Source: DASUPK01 sp046732465 (GTDB lineage: Bacteria; Actinomycetota; Thermoleophilia; Solirubrobacterales; 70-9). From it: a stretch of 28,455 bases of DNA. The notes under the pieces were generated by a model, which did no database searches, was not told the DNA's origin, and saw only the letters and a list, made by a program, of their open reading frames with translations. Location: positions 1 through 28,455 of the forward strand of contig JBKPND010000123.1 in the NCBI GenBank assembly GCA_046732465.1, read 5' to 3'. Both the position numbers and the translations under genes were made by a program. This document shows positions 1-7,536 of this stretch, piece after piece (the first letter of the stretch is position 1; the number at the start of each line of letters is the position of its first letter).

Positions 1-741
1 ATGGGCTACATCGAGAGCAACAAGGCGAGCTGCATGCTCTCGGTGCTCATCAACACCCACTTGCTGCAGGCCTCGCGTGATGCGGATGTGGAGCGGTTCT
101 TCTTCTCCTCGTCGGCGTGTGTCTACGCGGAGGGCAAACAGTCGTCGCCGGAGGTCGAGCCGCTGCGTGAAGCGGACGCCTACCCTGCGATGCCCGAGGA
201 TGGCTATGGCTGGGAGAAGCTCTTCAGCGAGCGGATGTGCCGCCACTTCACGGAGGACTTCGGCCTGGTCACCCGGGTCGCGCGCTACCACAACGTCTAC
301 GGGCCGCATGGGACCTTCAAGGGCGGCCGAGAGAAGGCCCCGGCGGCGATCTGCCGCAAGGTCGCCGAGGCGAAGCTCTCCGGAAACCACCAGATCGAAG
401 TCTGGGGCGACGGCGAACAGACCCGGAGCTTCAGCTACATCGACGACTGTCTCCGCGGTACCCGCCTGATCATGGATTCAGATGTCGCCGAGCCGATCAA
501 CCTCGGCTCGAGCGAGCTTGTGACGATTAACCAGCTCGTCGACATCGTCGAGGAGATCGCCGGGATCAAGGTAGAGCGCAACTACGACCTCTCCGCGCCG
601 CAGGGCGTGCGCGGTCGCAACAGCGACAACACCCTGATCAAGGAGAGGCTCGGCTGGAAACCCTCGATACCGTTGAGCGAGGGCCTGGTCCACACCTACC
701 GCTGGATCCACGACCAGCTGGCGTCGCCGGTCCCAAGCTAG
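1..741 (+). CDS. GDP-mannose 3,5-epimerase-like SDR (5' partial)
   Basis: Extended short-chain dehydrogenase that resembles GDP-mannose 3,5-epimerase, which converts GDP-D-mannose to GDP-L-galactose/gulose in the cytoplasm. Visible hallmarks (numbered from the first in-window codon) are SSACVY with the catalytic-type Cys40, YGWEK (Tyr69, Lys73), the stretch YGPHGTFKGGREKAPAA (100-116), and TRSFSYIDDC. These match the GME family better than general UDP-glucose epimerases. The N-terminal Rossmann glycine motif is absent. The window opens on an ATG that, in the family, lies about 100 residues into the protein, so the gene very probably begins upstream and this Met is internal. The stop overlaps the tail of the convergent glycosyltransferase by 4 bp. 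The family call is confident; the exact substrate is inferred. Confidence 0.85.
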   Translation: MGYIESNKASCMLSVLINTHLLQASRDADVERFFFSSSACVYAEGKQSSPEVEPLREADAYPAMPEDGYGWEKLFSERMCRHFTEDFGLVTRVARYHNVYGPHGTFKGGREKAPAAICRKVAEAKLSGNHQIEVWGDGEQTRSFSYIDDCLRGTRLIMDSDVAEPINLGSSELVTINQLVDIVEEIAGIKVERNYDLSAPQGVRGRNSDNTLIKERLGWKPSIPLSEGLVHTYRWIHDQLASPVPS

Positions 742-1943
742 GCTCGGGCCCCCGCCAACGGGCGCAGGATCTCCTCGAAACGGTCGCCGAACGCCTGCGA
801 CGAGAACCGCTTCTCGGCGAAGATCCGCGCGGCGCGTGAGCGCCGAGCGGCTTCTGACGGATCTGCGTGAGCCTCTGCGACCGCCCGCGGAAACGAATCC
901 GGATTCGAGCTGTCGGCGATCCATCCGCCGCCCGATTCATTCACGATGCGCGCGACTTCACCTCGCGGGTTGACGGCCGCGATCACGGGCAATCCGTACA
1001 TCATGAAGTTCATCAGCTTCGACGGAAGGTTGAACTCGGTTCCGTCGTAGCTCTGACTTACCAAGGCTAGGTTCGCCGAGCGCAGTTCGACATCGAGGCG
1101 TTGGTCATCCACAAGCCCCAGCATCCGAACGCGCTCCGAGCGCACCTGCGCCTGCACACCCGCGGCCGCCACGCCGTTCCCCGTGATTATCAGTGTTGAT
1201 CCGAGCGGAGCCATTTCAGATGACCGCTCGAACGCTGCGACCAGCGGCGCGAGTCCCTGGGTATGACCGATGTTCCCCATGCTGAGGATGCGGGGAGGTT
1301 CGCGAAACCGACTGTCGTCCGGCAAGGCGGGAGGCTCGCGGGTGGCGGGGTCATAGATCAGGTCGATCTTCTCGGCCGGTACGCCGCGGGCGCGCAGGTT
1401 GTCACCGAACGCGCTCGACAGGACCACTATCCGGCTGCTGCTGCGATATGCGGCGGCCTCCAGCTTTCTGGAGCCCCATAGTGCGAAGCTGTCCTCCTCG
1501 AGCAGACCGGCTGAGATCGCTCCGTCAGGAAGCAGGTCATGAAGCCACAGAACCCAGGGAAGGCTCCGGAGCTTGGCATTGACGAGGGCCGCCGCCAGAG
1601 CGGGGAAAGAGGGGGATGTGACCAGCATCACGTCTGGTCGTCCCAGCGCGGGAATCGCGCCGAGGAGTGCCGCCGTGAAGCTTGCCTCCTGGCGCATCCG
1701 CTGTCCGGTGCTGCCGCGCCCCACCCAAAGCGGCAACCGCAGGACCGGCACCCCGTTGCGTCGCTCTCGATAAGGACGTAGACGTCTGCCCCAGCGCGGC
1801 TCGGGGTAGTGCGGATGCGCCGCGACGACCTGCACATGCCACCCACGTTCCTGCAGCTCATGCGCGAGAGACGTACTCACCGGGGCAATGCCGGTCGGCT
1901 CCGGCTCGTAGTTGTAGCTCCAGAGCTGAAGGTGGCCCCGCAT
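738..1943 (-). CDS. GT4 glycosyltransferase, WcaI-like
   Basis: GT-B fold retaining glycosyltransferase of 401 aa, likely adding a sugar to the lipid-linked polysaccharide repeat unit at the cytoplasmic membrane face. The N-terminal domain starts with LWSYNYEPEPTGIAP, and HPHYPEP lies at about 43-49; both are typical of the WcaI/colanic-acid subgroup. The C-terminal donor domain has SMGNIGHTQGL (221-231) and TEFNLPSKLMNFMMYGLPV (302-320). That second motif is the usual PSKL..YM..G.PV donor-site motif, so the classical GT4 EX7E pair is not expected. The ATG start at 1943 lies 6 bp after the end of a degraded flippase frame, so the two were probably one operon. No good Shine-Dalgarno is seen, and coupling to the upstream remnant is possible. 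Acceptor and donor sugars cannot be read from sequence. Confidence 0.85.
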   Translation of the reverse strand: MRGHLQLWSYNYEPEPTGIAPVSTSLAHELQERGWHVQVVAAHPHYPEPRWGRRLRPYRERRNGVPVLRLPLWVGRGSTGQRMRQEASFTAALLGAIPALGRPDVMLVTSPSFPALAAALVNAKLRSLPWVLWLHDLLPDGAISAGLLEEDSFALWGSRKLEAAAYRSSSRIVVLSSAFGDNLRARGVPAEKIDLIYDPATREPPALPDDSRFREPPRILSMGNIGHTQGLAPLVAAFERSSEMAPLGSTLIITGNGVAAAGVQAQVRSERVRMLGLVDDQRLDVELRSANLALVSQSYDGTEFNLPSKLMNFMMYGLPVIAAVNPRGEVARIVNESGGGWIADSSNPDSFPRAVAEAHADPSEAARRSRAARIFAEKRFSSQAFGDRFEEILRPLAGARA

Positions 1944-1948
1944 AGGTG

Positions 1949-2301
1949 TTACTTGTTTGAGACGGTGCGTAGCAATGGATCCGGCGAGCGGGGAGCCTCA
2001 CCGGTCAAGGTGAGTGACGAAGGCAAGCCGGTGGTTCCGAGGAAGGCCACAATCAACGCAATGACTCAGTAAAAGGCCAGATGCCCTCGATCCTCGACGC
2101 CCAGGAGGCGCGCGACCACCACCCCCCGCTCACCAGCATGAACAGCTGGACGGCGAAGCCCCCGCTCACGGTGGTCAGCGTGTTACGCCCAGTCGGGGTC
2201 CTGGTCGCCTGCCTGACCAGCTTGCGAAGGTGACCGCTCGCGGTATTTTCCTTGCCCTGCACGGGCGACAGAATAGGCTGAAGCGGAGAGCTTGGCCGCA
2301 C
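1949..2301 (-). pseudogene. Remnant of a polysaccharide flippase (N-terminal part)
   Basis: The 5' frame encodes LRKLVRQATRTPTGRNTLTTVSGGFAVQLFMLVSG, which looks like the start of a Wzx-type oligosaccharide flippase. At the run of six C (plus strand 2122-2127) the frame breaks. Shifting by one base continues the homology as VVVARLLGVEDRGHLAFY, then a stop, then VIALIVAFLGTTGLPSSL, ending at a TAA at 1949-1951. Only about 115 codons of an expected 430-500 remain. At least one frameshift, one in-frame stop and a large 3' deletion are therefore present. It lies directly upstream of, and codirectional with, the WcaI-like glycosyltransferase. The family call rests on the shape of the first two helices and the VVVARLLG.EDRG motif. 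Confidence 0.7.
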
Positions 2302-2399
2302 CCTGCGTGGAGTCGAACAAGGCAGGCCCTCGAATGGAATTCGGTGTTTGAGCCGCAGGTCCAGCGGAGACTCTGGCCGCGTGGGTCAGGACAAGGCGT

Positions 2400-2446
2400 C
2401 CTCTGCCGACCACGGCCCTCCGCCCTCTGCCGACCACGGACCTCCA
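2400..2446. repeat. Two-copy 24-bp direct repeat
   Basis: The unit beginning CCTCTGCCGACCACGG occurs at 2400 and again at 2424, with one mismatch over about 22 bp. Read in the frame of the downstream SDR gene it gives the octapeptide SADHGPPP twice. It lies before the first ATG of that gene, so it may be non-coding. It looks like a slippage duplication. Confidence 0.7.
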
Positions 2447-2452
2447 CCGAAT

Positions 2453-3508
2453 ATGCGATCTGAGGACCGGGAGACGGCGTGTGGAAGCCGCTGGGTTCCC
2501 ACCGCGGGTGCCCTCGAGTGGCGCGTCCTCGTAACCGGAGGGTCAGGCTTTATCGGGACGAATCTGGTGGAGAGACTGAGCACCCGGAACGCCGAGGTCA
2601 TCAATTTGGATAACCAACCGCCCCGATCATCCGAGCACGTCGAACGCTGGCGCCAGGTGGACCTGCTCGATGGGGAGCAAGTGCAGCGGGTGGTGGACGA
2701 GTTTGAACCCACGCACGTCGTTCATCTCGCCGCCAGAACGGACCTGCGAGGACGCCATGTCAGCGACTACACGGTCAACACCGACGGGACCAAGCTCTTG
2801 CTGGCAGCTCTTGCCGGGGTGAGGTTCCCTCCTCGACTGATCGCCGCATCCACGCGCATGGTCTGCGAGATCGGGTATCAGCCGAGGGGCGAAACCGACG
2901 TCTGCCCGCCTAACGCCTACGGTGCCAGCAAGGCGCAGATGGAAGAGGTCGTCCGGGCGGCGGCCTATCCGGGAACCTGGCTGATAGTACGGCCCACCTC
3001 GATCTGGGGACCGTGGTTTGACGTTCCATACCGCGGGTTCTTTCTCGCTGTCGCACGAGGACGGTATAGACACCCTGCCGGAGCAAGGGTGCTCAAGTCA
3101 TTCGGCTATGTCGGAAACACGGTTGAGCAGCTGATCGGCCTGTTGGCGGCCGAGCCCAGCGCCATAAAGTCCAAGGTGTATTACCTCGCGGACTATGAAC
3201 CTCTGGAGGTGGGAGAGTGGGCGAGCTTGATCAGCGACGCGACGGGGGGTCCAGGAGTCCGGACAGCACCAGTCGGTCTTCTTCGGGCGGCTGCTAGCGC
3301 GGGCAGCTTGCTGCAGCTTCTTGGTTGGAGCGACCCTCCCCTGACTCGATTCCGACTCCGGAACCTATTGACCGAAATGACGTACGACCTCGAGCCGATT
3401 CGGAGGCACGTGCCAGATCTGCCCTTTCCGCTGAAGTCAGGTGTGGACTGCACTGCTCGGTGGCTACGAGAGCGCGGAGATCTGAACGGGGCGCTTGACG
3501 CGCGGTGA
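2453..3508 (+). CDS. NAD-dependent epimerase/dehydratase (extended SDR)
   Basis: Sugar-nucleotide-type SDR, 351 aa from the ATG at 2453. The Rossmann motif TGGSGFIG is at about 28-35, HLAARTD follows the fourth strand, AASTRM carries the catalytic Ser/Thr (about 133), and YGASK gives Tyr156 and Lys160. Substrate is not recognisable; it probably makes or modifies a nucleotide sugar for the polysaccharide. The start is doubtful. The motif normally begins a few residues after Met, but here the codon before RVLVTGG is TGG rather than ATG, and no closer in-frame ATG, GTG or TTG exists. Either the 2453 ATG with a 22-residue leader is used, or the native start has been lost. Its TGA overlaps the GTG of the next, broken, glycosyltransferase (GTGA). 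Confidence 0.75.
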   Translation: MRSEDRETACGSRWVPTAGALEWRVLVTGGSGFIGTNLVERLSTRNAEVINLDNQPPRSSEHVERWRQVDLLDGEQVQRVVDEFEPTHVVHLAARTDLRGRHVSDYTVNTDGTKLLLAALAGVRFPPRLIAASTRMVCEIGYQPRGETDVCPPNAYGASKAQMEEVVRAAAYPGTWLIVRPTSIWGPWFDVPYRGFFLAVARGRYRHPAGARVLKSFGYVGNTVEQLIGLLAAEPSAIKSKVYYLADYEPLEVGEWASLISDATGGPGVRTAPVGLLRAAASAGSLLQLLGWSDPPLTRFRLRNLLTEMTYDLEPIRRHVPDLPFPLKSGVDCTARWLRERGDLNGALDAR

Positions 3509-3610
3509 GGGTCTTGGCGGTTGTCTCCAGTCTCGACCCGTTGCACGGCGGCACACAGTCGGGCGCCACGAACCTGCTCCTCGCCGGGCGGGCTGCCGGC
3601 CTCCAACAAC
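3505..3610 (+). pseudogene. N-terminal stub of a GT4 glycosyltransferase
   Basis: Starting at a GTG that overlaps the stop of the upstream SDR by 4 bp, the frame reads MRVLAVVSSLDPLHGGTQ and then GATNLLLAGRAAG. This is the typical first strand-turn-helix of a GT-B glycosyltransferase (MRVL.VV.SLDP..GG). After about 30 residues the resemblance ends and the frame runs into unrelated sequence. The other 300 or so residues are missing, so the gene has been cut by a deletion. Confidence 0.6.
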
Positions 3611-3730
3611 CGGTTGCGCCGCACGACCCGGCGGGATTACATCACCGACCGAATGGGGCTCTTCGCGCTCAAGGGCAGGCCGAAGCCATCGTGGTTCGCC
3701 TTCGCCCGGGCCGCCGGAGGGACCCCGTAG
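3611..3730 (+). pseudogene. C-terminal tail resembling a glycoside hydrolase
   Basis: In a different frame from the GT4 stub, the sequence encodes RRDYITDRMGLFALKGRPK and then PSWFAFARAAGGTP followed by TAG (3728-3730). The pattern 'GLF...G.PKPSWFAFARA' is common at the C-termini of (beta/alpha)8-barrel glycoside hydrolases, where the last lines describe the aglycone-side strand and final helix. No catalytic part is present. The fragment abuts the GT4 stub, so the two were probably joined by one deletion event. The family assignment is weak. Confidence 0.4.
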
Positions 3731-3733
3731 CCG

Positions 3734-4930
3734 CTACTTCGTGTTGTCGTCGACGACCTGCCTGAGCGCGTCGAGCTGGTCGGTGACGTTCTGCTTGACG
3801 ACCTGATCGAGATCGATCTTGTCGCCGCCGCTGCTGGTGGCGAGGACGACGATCGCCGCGACCACCGCGGCGAGCAGCAGGATCGCGAACAGCATCAGCA
3901 GGTTGCGTGCCACGCCCGGGGCGCGCCGGCGGCGCGGTGCCGGCGCGGGCTGTGGCTGCCGAGGCGGGACGGGTCGGCGCTGCGGGCGGCGCTGGGTTCG
4001 GGTGCGAGGCATGTGGCGGGTCGGATCCGTCGGCGTGTCGTCGCCGAGGATCCTGGTGGCCGCCGTTCCCGTGGGGGGCTCCCCGGTCAGCCCGCGGCGC
4101 AGAGCGTCGGCGAGCTCCCCAGCCGCCGCGAATCGACGGGACGCGTCGGATTCCAGCGCCACCAGGACTGCGTCGCCGACCGCTTCGGGGACGTCCTCGC
4201 TGTAAGAGCTCGGCTGCAGGGGCTGCTCGGACTGCTGGCGGACCGCCAGCTCCGCCAGGGAGGCGCCCTCGTAGGGCAGCCGCCCGGTGAGGAACTGGTA
4301 GAGCACGACGCCGAGCGAGTACACGTCCGAGGACGGCGTGGCCTCATCGCCCCGGGCCTGCTCCGGCGCCAGGTAGGCGGCGGTCCCGACCACCGAGCCG
4401 ACCTGCGTGATCCGCGTCTGCTCGCTCGCCCGCGCGATCCCGAAGTCCGCGATCTTCACGGTCATGTCGCCGCCGCCCGCGGGCCCGCCGATGATCATCA
4501 GGTTTCCGGGCTTGACGTCGCGGTGGATGATCCCGTGGCGGTGGGCGTAGTCGAGGCCGGCGCAGGACTGGACGCCGATCTCGACCGTGGTCTCCGGGTC
4601 GAGCTTGCCCTCGGCCTGGAGCAGCTGGGCGCCCGAGCGCCCGCGCACGTACTCCATCACGATGTAGTGGCGGTCGGAGTCGATCCCCGTGTCGTAGACC
4701 TGGACGATGTTGGGGTGGACGAGCTTCGCGACCGCGAGCGCCTCGCGACGGAAGCGGGCGACGAAGCGCTCGTCGTCCGAGAGGTGCTCGGCAAGGATCT
4801 TCACCGCGACCGTCCGCTCGAGGATCGTGTCGGTGGCCCGGAAGACGCTCGACATTCCTCCGCTTCCCAGCCGGTCCTCGATCCGGTAGCGATCGGCGAT
4901 CAGCTCGCCCTTGGGGCTGCGCGGGCTCAT
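3734..4930 (-). CDS. Membrane Ser/Thr protein kinase, PknB-type
   Basis: Receptor-like kinase of 398 aa. The cytoplasmic kinase domain spans roughly 15-275: glycine loop LGSGGMSSVF (21-30), Lys44 in VAVKIL, HRDVKPGN with catalytic Asp138, DFG at 162-164, GTAAYLAPEQ activation/P+1 segment, and SDVYSLGVVLYQFLTGRLPY. A Pro/Arg-rich juxtamembrane linker (about 285-340) leads to one transmembrane helix (343-364) and a short outer tail of about 34 residues. There are no PASTA repeats, so it cannot bind peptidoglycan through them. The ATG at 4930 overlaps the stop of the lipoprotein gene as ATGA, which implies translational coupling; the frame continues upstream through that gene but is not coding there. 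The lipoprotein may be the sensory partner (inference). Confidence 0.92.
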   Translation of the reverse strand: MSPRSPKGELIADRYRIEDRLGSGGMSSVFRATDTILERTVAVKILAEHLSDDERFVARFRREALAVAKLVHPNIVQVYDTGIDSDRHYIVMEYVRGRSGAQLLQAEGKLDPETTVEIGVQSCAGLDYAHRHGIIHRDVKPGNLMIIGGPAGGGDMTVKIADFGIARASEQTRITQVGSVVGTAAYLAPEQARGDEATPSSDVYSLGVVLYQFLTGRLPYEGASLAELAVRQQSEQPLQPSSYSEDVPEAVGDAVLVALESDASRRFAAAGELADALRRGLTGEPPTGTAATRILGDDTPTDPTRHMPRTRTQRRPQRRPVPPRQPQPAPAPRRRRAPGVARNLLMLFAILLLAAVVAAIVVLATSSGGDKIDLDQVVKQNVTDQLDALRQVVDDNTK

Positions 4931-5442
4931 AGTCCTCCCGGCCCGATCCCGCCCGAGGCGCCCGGCGTCGTCTGGGTCTGCGTGGGCGTGGTCTGAGTCT
5001 GGGTCGGGGTCGTCTGGGTCTGGGTGGGCGTCGTCTTGGTCGTGGACTGCGTGCGCTCGCGCTCGGTGGTGGTCGGCCCGGTGTTGGTAGGCGTCGTGGT
5101 GGTCTCCGAGGTCGTCGTCTCGCTGCGGCCCTCGCACTTGCTCGGATCGTTGAGCAGGATCTTCAGGTTGTTGGCGCCGTTGTCGAGGGCCTCCTTGACG
5201 TCGTTGTTGACGCTCGAGGGGAGGTCGGCGATGTCGGCGAGCAGGTCGTCCGTCTTGTCGCCCGCCACCACGCAGCTGCCGACGTCGACGTTGGCCCTGA
5301 TCTCGGCGATCTTGGCGAGCAGGGTCTGCGCGTCGCCCGCTGAGATCGAGGGATCGGGCCCGCTGCTCCCTCCGCAGCCCGACACCGCCAGCACGGCGGC
5401 GAGGATCAGGGCAAGGAATGTCGGCCGGAGAGGCTTCGGCAT
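4927..5442 (-). CDS. Lipoprotein with Thr/Pro/Gln-repeat tail
   Basis: Predicted exported lipoprotein of 171 aa from the ATG at 5442. A basic n-region MPKPLRP is followed by a hydrophobic stretch and the lipobox AVSGC, which puts lipidated Cys at residue 23. The mature part is a small, probably helical domain (about 30-105) with two cysteines (in GSCVVAG and PSKCEG) that could form a disulfide. A Thr-rich tail follows, ending with three TTQTQTP-type heptads and a Gly-rich end. The tail resembles cell-wall spacer segments. An alternative start 45 bp upstream (5487) overlaps the phosphoesterase stop as TGATG and would add 15 residues. The last codons overlap the kinase ATG. No family is recognised for the domain. 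Confidence 0.8.
   Translation of the reverse strand: MPKPLRPTFLALILAAVLAVSGCGGSSGPDPSISAGDAQTLLAKIAEIRANVDVGSCVVAGDKTDDLLADIADLPSSVNNDVKEALDNGANNLKILLNDPSKCEGRSETTTSETTTTPTNTGPTTTERERTQSTTKTTPTQTQTTPTQTQTTPTQTQTTPGASGGIGPGGL
4966..5028. repeat. Three 21-bp tandem repeats inside the lipoprotein gene
   Basis: Three consecutive in-frame 21-bp units encode the heptad P-T-Q-T-Q-T-T near the lipoprotein C-terminus. Length variation by 21 bp would keep the frame and only change the spacer length. Confidence 0.8.
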
Positions 5443-5486
5443 CGCGGGGATGCTAGCCCGCGAACTTTTGGCGCTCGGCGTCGTCA

Positions 5487-6224
5487 TCACTGCCCTATAT
5501 AGAGACGATCGGCGAGCAGCTCGGGCAGGCCGGCGTCCCTGATCGCCTCGGCCGCCGAATCGATGTCGTAGTCCGTGCGGTGATAGGTCGCCTTCCAGGC
5601 GTCGGTGTCGAGCTCGAGCCAGGCGGCGCGCGAGTCGCCGTCCCGCGGCTGGCCGACGCTGCCCGGATTGAGCAGCCAGCGCCGCTCGGAGAGATCGAGC
5701 TCCTTGCCGCCCTCGGCCTGGGCGCCCCCGTCCCCGCCCGGAGGACCGTCGCCGTCGGAGAACCAGAGCGCGACGTGAGAGTGCCCGATCAGGCTGACTC
5801 GCGCGGACTGCTCCTCCATGCACTCGCGGGCCTGATCGACGGCGAGCACGTACTCCCAGACCGGGTCCCGTGGGGAGGCGTGATAGAGGCCGACCTCGTG
5901 CTCGGTGTTCTGCGGCTCGAGCGACTTCAGGAACTCGATCGTCCCCCCGTCCGAGTTGGCGCGGGTCCACTCCACGGCGGCCGCCGCCGAGGCGGAGAAG
6001 ACGTCGGTGTCGATCTCGCCGGTCACCGCGAGGTCGTGGTTGCCCACCAGGCTGAGCTCGCACCTCTCCTTGACCAGGCGGGTGCAGTCATCGGGCTGGG
6101 CCCCGTAGCCGACCACGTCACCGAGGCACCAGCGCCGGTCGATCCCCGCCTCGTCGATCGCGGCGAGGACGGCCTCCAGGGCCGGCAGATTCGAATGAAT
6201 GTCGGTGAGGATGGCGACGCGCAT
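5487..6224 (-). CDS. Calcineurin-like metallophosphoesterase (YfcE/MJ0936 type)
   Basis: Cytoplasmic binuclear-metal phosphoesterase of 245 aa. The metal-site motifs are in order: Asp8-x-His10 in LTDIHSN, Asp36 in LGDVVGYG, GNHD at 61-64, His115 in GLYHAS, and GHSH at 147-150, followed by LLNPGSVGQPRDGD. This arrangement fits the small phosphodiesterases of the YfcE/MJ0936 group rather than Ser/Thr protein phosphatases, so the native substrate is uncertain. It is first in a run with the lipoprotein and the kinase: its stop overlaps the alternative ATG of the lipoprotein gene. It diverges from the M48 protease gene across 61 bp. A Gly/Pro/Asp-rich insert sits at about 157-172. Confidence 0.9.
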   Translation of the reverse strand: MRVAILTDIHSNLPALEAVLAAIDEAGIDRRWCLGDVVGYGAQPDDCTRLVKERCELSLVGNHDLAVTGEIDTDVFSASAAAAVEWTRANSDGGTIEFLKSLEPQNTEHEVGLYHASPRDPVWEYVLAVDQARECMEEQSARVSLIGHSHVALWFSDGDGPPGGDGGAQAEGGKELDLSERRWLLNPGSVGQPRDGDSRAAWLELDTDAWKATYHRTDYDIDSAAEAIRDAGLPELLADRLYIGQ

Positions 6225-6285
6225 GGCACGAAGGGACGAGGGAATCGGCCCCGGGCCCGCTCAGGCGGCGGTCTATCGTAGGCCG

Positions 6286-7536
6286 GTGCCCGGCCGATCG
6301 TCGCCAAAGTGGCTCCGCCTCGGGGCCACAGCCGTCGCCGCCGTGATCGTCGCCGAGGTCGCAGCCTGGCTCCTCCGGCCCCGGGACATCGAGCAGCCCG
6401 TCCACGCCGATCCGAACTCCTACTTCTCCCACCAGGAGCTGACCACGGCCCGGGACTACGCGTCCGGCCAGAGGCTGATCCTCGTCGGCAGCCTGGTAGC
6501 CGAGGGCGCGGTGCTCGTCCTGCTGGCGACCGGCCGCCCGGGGGTGTCGCGACGCGCGCTAGAGCGGCTCGGCGCCCGCCCCGTCTTGGGCGGCGCCGCG
6601 GCCGCGGCCGGCCTCTCGGTCGTCGTGGCGGTCATCACGGTCCCCTTCGGCATCTGGGCGCACGAGCGCTCCGTGGACGTCGGGCTCTCCACCCAATCAC
6701 TGGGCGGCTATCTGAGCGATTGGGGCAAGGCCACGGCGATCGGCGCGATCCTGGCGGGGGCGGTGGGGACATTCGCGCTCTGGCTGATGCGCCGCTTCGG
6801 GCGTCGCTGGTGGATCCCCGGGAGCGTCGGCGTCGTGATCGGGGCGGCGGTGATCACCTGGCTCGCGCCGGTGGTGATCGCGCCGCTGTTCAACAAGTTC
6901 AAGGAGCTGCCGCCGGGACAGGCGCGCACCGACGTCCTCGATCTCGCCCAGCGCGCCGACGTCGACGTCGGCCACGTCTACGAGGTCGACGCGAGCCGCC
7001 GGACCACCGCGATCAACGCCTACGTCAACGGCATCGGCCCCTCGAAGCGGGTGGTGCTCTACGACACGCTGCTGAAGGACCTGAATCGCGGCGAGCGCAA
7101 CGCCGTGGTCGCCCACGAGCTCGGCCACGTCCACGGCGCCGACATCCGCCGCGGGCTGGTCTTCGTCGCGCTGATCACGCCGCTCTCCCTGCTGTTCATC
7201 TCTGGCATGGGCACGGCGATCGCACGGCCGCGGGGCGCCGAGCCCGGACAGCCGAGCTATCTCCCCGCGTTCGCTCTCGCGATCGCCGCGACCTCCTTCG
7301 TGATCGGGATCACGGGCAACCAGCTTTCCCGCGCGGTCGAGGCGAGAGCCGACACCTTCGCGCTCCAGCTCACCGATGACCCGAGGGGCATGATCGAGCT
7401 GCAGCAGCAGCTCGCCGACCGCAACCTCTCGGACCCTGACCCGCCGGATGTCTACAGCTTCGTCTTCGGCACGCATCCGCCGGCAATCGACAGGATCGGC
7501 GCCGCCCTCGCGTGGGAGCAGGGCGAGCGGCCGTGA
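6286..7536 (+). CDS. M48 family (Ste24-like) membrane metalloprotease
   Basis: Zinc endopeptidase of 416 aa embedded in the cytoplasmic membrane, resembling CAAX-prenyl-protease/Ste24-type enzymes. Several hydrophobic segments in the first 215 residues precede the catalytic part, which contains VDASRRTTAINAYVNGIG and KRVVLYDTLL. The zinc motif HELGH has His277, Glu278 and His281; the third ligand is Glu352 in EARADTFAL; GTHPPAIDRI ends the protein. Bacterial members usually act in membrane protein quality control. I chose the GTG at 6286 because it follows AGGCCG and begins a normal basic N-terminus. Earlier in-frame ATGs would overlap the divergent phosphoesterase. The last 4 bp overlap the RlmH start (GTGA). 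Confidence 0.9.
   Translation: MPGRSSPKWLRLGATAVAAVIVAEVAAWLLRPRDIEQPVHADPNSYFSHQELTTARDYASGQRLILVGSLVAEGAVLVLLATGRPGVSRRALERLGARPVLGGAAAAAGLSVVVAVITVPFGIWAHERSVDVGLSTQSLGGYLSDWGKATAIGAILAGAVGTFALWLMRRFGRRWWIPGSVGVVIGAAVITWLAPVVIAPLFNKFKELPPGQARTDVLDLAQRADVDVGHVYEVDASRRTTAINAYVNGIGPSKRVVLYDTLLKDLNRGERNAVVAHELGHVHGADIRRGLVFVALITPLSLLFISGMGTAIARPRGAEPGQPSYLPAFALAIAATSFVIGITGNQLSRAVEARADTFALQLTDDPRGMIELQQQLADRNLSDPDPPDVYSFVFGTHPPAIDRIGAALAWEQGERP

Noticed and set aside
4013..4996. 327-codon plus-strand open frame
   Set aside because: It is the antisense of the Ser/Thr kinase gene, Arg/Asp/Gly-rich with no motif. The minus-strand kinase motifs are unambiguous.
6199..6285. Earlier ATG starts for the M48 protease
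   Set aside because: They lie within or right against the start of the divergent phosphoesterase gene, and the extra residues are not protein-like. GTG 6286 has an RBS-like AGG.
6697..7476. 259-codon minus-strand open frame
   Set aside because: Antisense of the M48 protease, with valine/aspartate-rich shadow composition.
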